Source: Chloroflexota bacterium
Lineage (GTDB): Bacteria > Chloroflexota > UBA5177 > JANWHV01
Reading direction: 5' to 3'
NCBI GenBank assembly: GCA_025450255.1
Contig: JANWHV010000087.1
Span: forward strand, 1-5,061
Length of the DNA: 5,061 nucleotides
In this document: piece by piece, positions 1 to 4,241 of the stretch
Position numbering within the stretch: the stretch's first letter is position 1
How the letters are laid out: each line of letters starts with the position of its first letter
Notes under the pieces: generated by a model
Databases searched by the model: none
The model's input: the letters and a program-made list of their open reading frames with translations, nothing else
What the model was told of the DNA's origin: nothing
Translations under genes and position numbers: made by a program

Positions 1-422
1 GGGACCAGGATGCGGCGATAGCATGTTCCCTCGGGAACCGGGGTTGGGCGGTTGGCTGCCCGTACCAACAGCATTGGCAGCGTGGTGTGCCGGAGCACGG
101 CGTCTGCCACCGAGCCGAGCGCGGGCCAGTGCGGGCCGGAGCCGGCGCGCGCGCTCATGGCGATCACTCCCGCCCCTTCGCGGCGCGCGACGGCGAGAAT
201 GGCATCGGCAGGCGTCTGGTTCACCACTATGGCGCGGGCACGGTGACCGTTCCGTAGCAGCCTATCTCGCGCCGCACCCATGTATGCCTCGGCTTCTTGC
301 CCCCGTCCGGCATGCACGAGCAGCAGGTTGGCGCTGGTGAAGGCGGCGAGGCGCGCGGCAGGTGGAAGGGCCTGCTCGGCAAGCGGAGAGCCATCGAGAG
401 CTACCAGAATCGAGCCAATCAT
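1..422 (-). CDS. Universal stress protein (UspA family), 3' end cut off by window edge (USP-1)
   Basis: The minus strand reads 140 codons without a stop from the ATG at 422 and continues off the left edge. The N-terminus (MIGSILVALDGSPLAEQALP) is a typical Usp beta1-alpha1 with Asp10, and the domain ends with the usual hydrophobic strand LPMLLVRAA near 115-123. The last visible residues, YRRILV, match the start of the second domain of the neighbouring stress protein, so this is very probably also a two-domain protein of which we see the first half. An upstream ATG at 429 hits a stop after two codons, which fixes the start at 422; GGAAGG (433-438) is a fair ribosome site. The ATP-loop, normally S/G-x-H-G-x9-G-S, reads S90-A-R-A-x9-G103-S104, so the His-Gly pair is replaced by Arg-Ala and nucleotide binding by this domain is doubtful. 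The domain is also shorter between strand 2 and helix 2 than in its paralogue. Family call is firm; function is only the general stress/nucleotide-sensing role of the family, in the cytoplasm. Confidence 0.9.
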   Translation of the reverse strand, partial: MIGSILVALDGSPLAEQALPPAARLAAFTSANLLLVHAGRGQEAEAYMGAARDRLLRNGHRARAIVVNQTPADAILAVARREGAGVIAMSARAGSGPHWPALGSVADAVLRHTTLPMLLVRAANRPTPVPEGTCYRRILV

Positions 423-529
423 CGTCGCATAACCTTCCAGCTTTCCGCGTTGCCCCGCGGCAATACGCTTATGGTCCCACTGTATGCTTATCGACGGCCT
501 GTATCCAGAGCCGTCCGGCACGTTCAGGA

Positions 530-544
530 CGGGCCGAAGGTCCG
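530..544. promoter_or_regulatory. Near-palindrome upstream of USP-1, possible operator
   Basis: CGGGCC-GAA-GGTCCG forms 6-base arms with one mismatch around a 3-base centre. It lies about 108 bases upstream of the USP-1 start, in the 211-base gap between the two stress-protein genes. A similarly built site, with the mismatch at the same position, occurs at 1785-1799 upstream of USP-2. This shared layout is the only reason to propose an operator; GGCC-rich palindromes also arise by chance in GC-rich DNA. I saw no convincing promoter boxes for USP-1 in this gap. Confidence 0.3.
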
Positions 545-633
545 GCGGGACACTGTCGCGGACACGTCGGTGTCTCCAGCGTGTGTCTTGTCCACCCCCC
601 GGCACGAAGATCGCCCATACCGGACGCCCGGCA

Positions 634-1551
634 TCAATGGGTCATCGCTAGCGGCGCGGACCGCGCGTCGCCCGCCACCGGGACACCCTCATGGAGCGCG
701 CCGCCGGCTACCCGCAGCAGCAGCACGGGCACGTTCGCGCGGTGCAGCACCTCGCCCGCGACGCTTCCGTGCAGTAGGCGATCGAGTCCTACCCTGCCAT
801 GGGTGGTCATCACGATGAGATCCACGCCGTTCTCCTCGGCGACACGCAGGATGCTTGCCGCCGGATCGCCCGCGGCGACATGGATCCACTCTGGTTGCCC
901 ACCAAGGTTGCGTTGCGCCGCGCGCTCCAGCTCTTCACGCCCACGACTGCCGGCCGGCGTCTCGTGCTCTCCAGCCGCAGTGCTCACTGGGTGCGTGCCG
1001 AGCAGCAGCAGGATATCGGCGCCAGACAGGAAGGGGGTACGCGCCACGTACCGCAGCAGATGCTCCGCCTGAGCCGGCGTATCCAGCGGCGCCAGGATCT
1101 TGCGGTATGCGCTATCCTGCTGCAGCCCCGGCCGGTGATAGGCGCGCACCACCAGCACCGGCGTCGCGGAGGCGTGAACGACACGCTCGGTGACGGAGCC
1201 CAGCAGTACCCGGCTTACCCCAGATCGTCCGTGGGAACTCATCACAATCGTGTCGGCGCTGACCTGGTCCGCGGCGGACAAGATACCCTCGCCGGCGTCG
1301 CCATAGTAGACCTCCGACGACACCGCGAATCCATCCAGTGCCAGGCGGCGTTTGGCGCGCCGCAGATAGTCTCTGGCCTCAAGGACGGGCGCCTGCTGGG
1401 CGGAAAACGAATCGTGCCGCAGCGCGCGCGCATCCACGACACGCACCAGTGTGATCGACGCACCGGTCAGCCGCGCGATACGCCGCGCTTGAGGCAGTGC
1501 TTGCTCGGCAACCCGCGATCCGTCGAGTGGTACCAGAATCGACCGTTGCAT
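634..1551 (-). CDS. Universal stress protein with two UspA domains (USP-2), 305 aa
   Basis: This is a complete tandem-domain universal stress protein. Domain 1 (about residues 2-137) opens with RSILVPLDGSRVAEQALP (Asp10) and has the nucleotide loop S105-S-H-G108-x9-G118-S119. Domain 2 (about 149-281) opens with YRKILAPLDTPAQAE (Asp157) and has T249-T-H-G252-x9-G262-S263. Both loops fit the ATP-binding Usp pattern (MJ0577 type), so this copy probably binds ATP, unlike the first domain of its neighbour USP-1. There is no signal peptide or membrane segment; it should be cytoplasmic. The start at 1551 is preferred because AGGAG (1558-1562) sits 6 bases upstream; an in-frame ATG at 1584 would add 11 residues but has no ribosome site and lies before the conserved first strand. 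It reads toward USP-1 (gap 211 bases) and divergently from the receiver gene, with which it shares the 444-base regulatory region. The last ~20 residues after the second domain are a small unstructured-looking tail. Confidence 0.95.
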   Translation of the reverse strand: MQRSILVPLDGSRVAEQALPQARRIARLTGASITLVRVVDARALRHDSFSAQQAPVLEARDYLRRAKRRLALDGFAVSSEVYYGDAGEGILSAADQVSADTIVMSSHGRSGVSRVLLGSVTERVVHASATPVLVVRAYHRPGLQQDSAYRKILAPLDTPAQAEHLLRYVARTPFLSGADILLLLGTHPVSTAAGEHETPAGSRGREELERAAQRNLGGQPEWIHVAAGDPAASILRVAEENGVDLIVMTTHGRVGLDRLLHGSVAGEVLHRANVPVLLLRVAGGALHEGVPVAGDARSAPLAMTH

Positions 1552-1557
1552 CACCTT

Positions 1558-1562
1558 CTCCT
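1558..1562 (-). promoter_or_regulatory. Ribosome binding site that fixes the USP-2 start
   Basis: On the minus strand AGGAG is followed by 6 bases (AAGGTG) and then the ATG at 1551. This ideal spacing is why the 305-residue version is chosen over the longer one starting at 1584. Confidence 0.75.
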
Positions 1563-1652
1563 CGGCTTCCCGCCATCGCTTCATCTCAAGTCGTCGCGCC
1601 CCGCGGCGCCTCCCGCGTTGGAGACGCCTATCACGCTCGCGACCACCGGCAT

Positions 1653-1717
1653 CCCCAGGACCGGGCTCTACTTGATGCCTATCACCCCTCCTGGGGCAAC
1701 GGCCTGGCGTCCCCAGG
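1653..1717. repeat. Three copies of CCCCAGG, two forming an inverted repeat
   Basis: CCCCAGG occurs at 1653-1659, its exact reverse complement CCTGGGG at 1690-1696, and CCCCAGG again at 1711-1717. The last two form a perfect 7-base inverted repeat around a 14-base spacer. The first copy continues as CCCAGGACCG (1654-1663), and this 10-mer recurs exactly at 1814-1823. All copies are non-coding and lie between the divergent genes, upstream of both. They could be protein-binding half-sites or a weak stem-loop in the 5' leader of USP-2; the sequence does not decide. Confidence 0.45.
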
Positions 1718-1762
1718 GATCGAGGCTATACACATCATCGGCGACGGCGCCTGCGCGGGGTA

Positions 1763-1776
1763 GGGCCGTGTGGCCT
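1763..1776. promoter_or_regulatory. GGGCC-N4-GGCCT near-palindrome, possible response-regulator site
   Basis: GGGCC-GTGT-GGCCT has two 5-base arms, one position short of perfect, around 4 bases. The layout (5-4-5) is that of the core of the mycobacterial DosR box (GGGAC-N4-GTCCC), with C/G instead of A/T at the fourth arm position. The same layout recurs, perfectly, at 1935-1948. It is followed at once by CCATATGG (1781-1788) and the near-palindrome at 1785-1799. Operator function is inferred only. Confidence 0.3.
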
Positions 1777-1784
1777 AGATCCAT

Positions 1785-1799
1785 ATGGCCTTTGGTCAT
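1785..1799. promoter_or_regulatory. ATGGCC-TTT-GGTCAT near-palindrome, possible operator
   Basis: Six-base arms with a single mismatch flank a TTT centre. It overlaps the 8-base palindrome CCATATGG (1781-1788). Its structure, GGCC-N3-GGTC, is shared with the site at 530-544 before USP-1, including the position of the mismatch. It lies about 235 bases upstream of USP-2 and about 200 upstream of the receiver gene, so either could be its target if it is real. Confidence 0.3.
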
Positions 1800-1933
1800 G
1801 ACGCCGATCATCTCCCAGGACCGCGGCCAGGCAAGCATGGCGTTGCACGGGTGCGCGCCTCCGCGTACCGGCGCGAATTGCCGTGTCGCGCGCGATCGGA
1901 GTGCCCGCGAGCCAGTCGAATGGCCGGCACAAC

Positions 1934-1949
1934 AGGGCCTTCCGGCCCT
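1934..1949. promoter_or_regulatory. Perfect palindrome AGGGCC-TTCC-GGCCCT upstream of the receiver gene
   Basis: This is a perfect inverted repeat with 6-base arms and a 4-base centre, ending 46 bases before the receiver start codon. It fits the pattern GGGNC-N4-GNCCC, the framework of DosR/NarL-family operators, differing from the DosR consensus at the A/T pair of each arm. Alternatively it is a small RNA hairpin in the leader of the receiver mRNA; only two Ts follow, so it is not a standard intrinsic terminator. It is the cleanest palindrome in the non-coding sequence here. Confidence 0.4.
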
Positions 1950-1995
1950 TACCACCGCCGCGCCGTCTCGGTACGGTAAGAGAAAGGATGAAACC

Positions 1996-2391
1996 ATGAC
2001 CACGCCGCTGAAACTCTTACTCGTCGATGGCCACTATCTGGTGCGCCAGACCCTGGCCGAGCGGCTGCGGCGCCACCCTGGGGTCGGACGAGTGGTGACT
2101 ACAGAGTGTCTGGCCGCCGCCATCGGGCTTATTGCGCAAATCAAGCCGGACCTTGTGATCTGCGACCCGCGGACCCTGGGCCAGGAAGCCGACGCCTGTG
2201 TGCGGCAACTCAGCGCCGCCGGCCCGCCGATCCTCGTCTTGACCTCTTCCATACGGAACGACGAATTGGCGGCGCTGCGGCAGGCGGGGGCGGTGGAGGT
2301 GATGCTCAAGGGCGTGGGCATCCCCATCCTCCTCGGCAACATCGAGCGAATTGTCCACGACAGTGCGGCGGTGGCGCGGAAAAGAGCATAG
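1996..2391 (+). CDS. Stand-alone response-regulator receiver domain, atypical acidic pocket, 131 aa
   Basis: The whole protein is one CheY-like receiver domain; there is no output domain before the stop. Strand 1 is LKLLLVD11-G12-H, the phospho-acceptor is Asp57 in DLVICD, the conserved Thr is T83 in ILVLTS, and the conserved Lys is K105 in VMLKGVG. The LKGVG after strand 5 is typical of NarL/LuxR-type regulators, which normally carry a helix-turn-helix after this point; here it is absent. Two usual residues are changed: the second acidic residue of the Mg2+ pocket (normally Asp-Asp) is Gly12, and the switch aromatic three residues before the Lys is Val102. Phosphorylation may therefore be weak or signalled differently. 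Start: AAGGA (1984-1988) is 7 bases upstream of the ATG; an ATG at 1988 stops after two codons. The next gene downstream is a HisKA_3 histidine kinase, the usual partner class. Likely roles are phosphate sink, competitor or protein-binding switch (inference). Confidence 0.88.
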   Translation: MTTPLKLLLVDGHYLVRQTLAERLRRHPGVGRVVTTECLAAAIGLIAQIKPDLVICDPRTLGQEADACVRQLSAAGPPILVLTSSIRNDELAALRQAGAVEVMLKGVGIPILLGNIERIVHDSAAVARKRA

Positions 2392-2424
2392 TTCCGAGGG
2401 GCGATGGGCCGGCCGGAGAGCGCG

Positions 2425-2453
2425 TTGACAGTCCCACGGCCCGGTCGTATCCT
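2425..2453 (+). promoter_or_regulatory. Sigma70-type promoter for the histidine kinase
   Basis: A perfect -35 box TTGACA (2425-2430) is followed by exactly 17 bases and TATCCT (2448-2453), four of six matches to the -10 consensus. Transcription would begin near 2460. It lies between the receiver stop codon (2391) and the chosen kinase start (2515), and would let the kinase be made independently of the receiver. If used, the ATG at 2404 could not be the start on this transcript. Confidence 0.6.
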
Positions 2454-2514
2454 GCTAGCACGTATACAGGTATGCTCGCCGCGCCGCGATGCATCGTATC
2501 AGCATGAAACGGGT

Positions 2515-4200
2515 ATGGGTTCCGTGGCGGAGTGTGAGGACCTCAGTTCGCCGCGCCACGCCGGCAGCCCGTCCGATCAAACTGACGAGCGGATGGCCTG
2601 GCACGTGGCGAGCCAGCTATTTGGCAGCCGTGACCCGCACGTGGTGGTACGCCGTATCGTCGCCGCGGGGCGCGATCTGGCGCATGCCGACGCCGCCGCC
2701 ATCCTGCTGTATGACCTTCAGCAAGCGATGTTCGTCCCCGTGGTTCCGAGCGTGGCGCTGGGCCTCGACGAGCGCTGGCTGCAACGCCAGGGCCTTGAGG
2801 GCATGCAACGATTGGCGCGGCGCGCCGTGGACGCCCAGGCTATCGTCGAGTTGCGCGACACGGCCGGCGGCGAGCCGGGTTCCGATCTTCCTGTCCTGGC
2901 CGGCGGCGAACAGCCGCGTGCTGTCCGCGTGCTCCCGCTCACATTCGAGGGTGAGGTATTGGGCGCCCTGCACCTCTTTCACGCGGCGTCCCAGATAGCG
3001 GTATCCACCCCTGACTCACTCGACGCCTTTATGACGGTGAGCGCCCTGGCCCTCGCCAATGCCCAGGCCCATCAGCGCGAGCACGCGCGGCGGGCGCGGC
3101 TGGAGGCGCTGGACGACGCGAGCAAAGCGCTCGCGGTCGAGCTGTCGCCGCGGCAGGTGCTGAAACGCATCGTGGAGATCGCCACCGCCATCGCCGGCGC
3201 GCGCTATGGCGCCCTCGGCGTGGCAGGAGACGACGGCTATCTGTCCGACTTCATCACGGTCGGCATCACCGCCGAGGAGCATGAGCGGATCGGCCATTTG
3301 CCGCGCGGCCATGGCCTGCTCGGCACGCTGATCCGGCTCGGCCAACCGCTCCGCGTGCCTAATATGTGGCACGACCCGCGGCGCGTCGGCTTTCCGCCGC
3401 ATCACCCGCCCATGACGAGCTTGCTGGGCGTGCCCATCCGCGTGCATAACGTGGTAGTCGGCGACCTATATCTTACGGACAAGATCGGCGCCGCCGCGTT
3501 CTCCGAGGACGATCAGCACGTGATTGAGATGCTGGCGGCTCATGCCGGCATCGCCATCGAGAACGCGCGGCTCTACGCCCAGGCCGGCGAGTTGACACTG
3601 TTGCGGGAACGCGAGCGCTTTAGTCGCGAGCTGCACGACGGCATTATCCAGGACATCTATGGGGCGACGCTGCAACTGGAGGATATCGCCGAGGATATGC
3701 CGGATGAGGCCGGCCGGGCACGGCTGCTCGCCGCCGGCGATCACCTGTCCAACGTGATCGCCGACGTGCGCATCTATATTCAGGGGCTCCGCCCGCGCAT
3801 GTTGGAGGGGCGGCCGCTGGCCGAGGGCATCGCCGCTGCCGTGCGCGAGAGCAACGACCAGCACGCCGCCGAGGCCACGTTCCGCCTCGAAGGCGAGCCC
3901 TACAGGCTGCCGGACGAACAGGCGACTGCCCTGCTGCAGATTGCGAAAGAGGCGCTCGCCAACGCCCACAAACACGCCGAGGCGTCGCGCCTGGAGGTGT
4001 GTCTGCGCTATAACCAGTCCGGGGTGACGATCGCCGTGGCGGACGACGGCAAGGGTTTCGACCCCGAGGCGCTCCGCGGCGAGCACCATCGGGGCCTGCC
4101 CAACCTGAAAGCGCGCGCCGCGGAGGCAGCGGGCAGCTTGACCGTGCGCAGCGCGCCGGGGTCCGGCACCACGGTTACGGCGTTCATCCCCGCGGGCTGA
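2515..4200 (+). CDS. Soluble GAF-GAF sensor histidine kinase, DosS/DevS-like (HisKA_3 type), 561 aa
   Basis: Order of domains, numbered from the ATG at 2515: GAF 1 (about 41-185), a charged helical linker (186-209), GAF 2 (210-357), HisKA_3 dimerisation/phospho-acceptor (364-430) and HATPase_c (468-560). The H-box reads SRELHDGIIQ with His374 as phospho-acceptor; the D375-x3-Q379 motif is that of bifunctional NarX/DesK-type kinases with phosphatase activity. The ATPase shows the N-box (N483 in KEALANAHKH), DDGKGF (D511), RGL (G527) and PGSGTT. GAF 2 strongly resembles the first GAF of mycobacterial DosS: GARYGALGV, VGFPPHHPPM, LGVPIRV and LYLTDK. His297 lies 22 residues before Tyr319, the spacing I recall between the DosS haem ligand His149 and distal Tyr171, so haem-based gas sensing is possible. 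No transmembrane segment is seen. Start is uncertain: ATG 2404 (598 aa) has GAGG nearby and follows the receiver stop by 12 bases, but the extra 37 residues look non-coding and contain the promoter; ATG 2593 is also possible. The partner is probably the adjacent receiver and/or a regulator elsewhere. Confidence 0.93.
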   Translation: MGSVAECEDLSSPRHAGSPSDQTDERMAWHVASQLFGSRDPHVVVRRIVAAGRDLAHADAAAILLYDLQQAMFVPVVPSVALGLDERWLQRQGLEGMQRLARRAVDAQAIVELRDTAGGEPGSDLPVLAGGEQPRAVRVLPLTFEGEVLGALHLFHAASQIAVSTPDSLDAFMTVSALALANAQAHQREHARRARLEALDDASKALAVELSPRQVLKRIVEIATAIAGARYGALGVAGDDGYLSDFITVGITAEEHERIGHLPRGHGLLGTLIRLGQPLRVPNMWHDPRRVGFPPHHPPMTSLLGVPIRVHNVVVGDLYLTDKIGAAAFSEDDQHVIEMLAAHAGIAIENARLYAQAGELTLLRERERFSRELHDGIIQDIYGATLQLEDIAEDMPDEAGRARLLAAGDHLSNVIADVRIYIQGLRPRMLEGRPLAEGIAAAVRESNDQHAAEATFRLEGEPYRLPDEQATALLQIAKEALANAHKHAEASRLEVCLRYNQSGVTIAVADDGKGFDPEALRGEHHRGLPNLKARAAEAAGSLTVRSAPGSGTTVTAFIPAG

Positions 4201-4220
4201 CGCTCAGTTGGCCGGGCAGT

Positions 4221-4225
4221 AGGAG
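4221..4225 (+). promoter_or_regulatory. Probable ribosome site of the YD-repeat gene, with long spacing
   Basis: AGGAG stands 16 bases before the ATG at 4242, which is longer than the usual 5-10. The purine-rich bases that follow (AAAGAGA) may shift the effective contact closer. No other ATG or GTG in the same frame lies between the kinase stop and 4242, and this start gives an intact signal peptide, so the start call does not depend on this site alone. Confidence 0.4.
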
Positions 4226-4241
4226 AAAGAGATACCAGCCA

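Larger units (their letters stand above)
1552..1995. other. Divergent intergenic region without a convincing gene
   Basis: These 444 bases separate the divergently read USP-2 and receiver genes. Open frames cross it on both strands, but their translations have no recognisable domain, no good ribosome site, and irregular amino-acid composition. What it does hold is a set of short palindromes and repeats: a CCCCAGG/CCTGGGG cluster at 1653-1717 with a further copy at 1814, GGGCC-N4-GGCCT at 1763-1776, CCATATGG at 1781-1788, ATGGCC-TTT-GGTCAT at 1785-1799 and AGGGCC-TTCC-GGCCCT at 1934-1949. I found no promoter with both boxes at proper spacing for either gene. The density of palindromes suggests a shared control region. 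Confidence 0.6.

Noticed and set aside
1..340. Plus-strand frames near the left edge.
   Set aside because: They lie opposite the USP-1 coding sequence and are Arg/Ala-rich with no domain.
561..574. GACAC-GTCG-GTGTC hairpin downstream of USP-2, as a possible terminator.
   Set aside because: Only a 5-base stem, no run of Ts after it on the minus strand; too weak to call.
1552..1584. Upstream ATG giving USP-2 eleven extra residues.
   Set aside because: No ribosome site before 1584, while AGGAG lies at ideal distance before 1551 and Usp domains normally begin right at the first strand.
799..1995. A long open plus-strand frame continuous with the receiver gene, which could be read as a large N-terminal extension.
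   Set aside because: Most of it is antisense to USP-2, whose domains are unmistakable; the stretch after USP-2 has no domain-like sequence, and the receiver has its own ribosome site at 1984-1988.
1668..2003. A 111-codon minus-strand frame in the divergent intergenic region.
   Set aside because: No recognisable domain, it overlaps the receiver start, lacks a ribosome site, and its composition is irregular. A small unknown protein cannot be excluded, but there is no positive evidence.
2404..2514. Longer kinase start at 2404, coupled to the receiver stop.
   Set aside because: The extra segment holds a good promoter and is rich in Arg and atypical codons. Kept as an alternative because GAGG precedes it closely.
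3016..4089. Long minus-strand frames opposite the kinase gene.
   Set aside because: They are antisense to conserved GAF, H-box and ATPase motifs; typical of GC-rich coding DNA.
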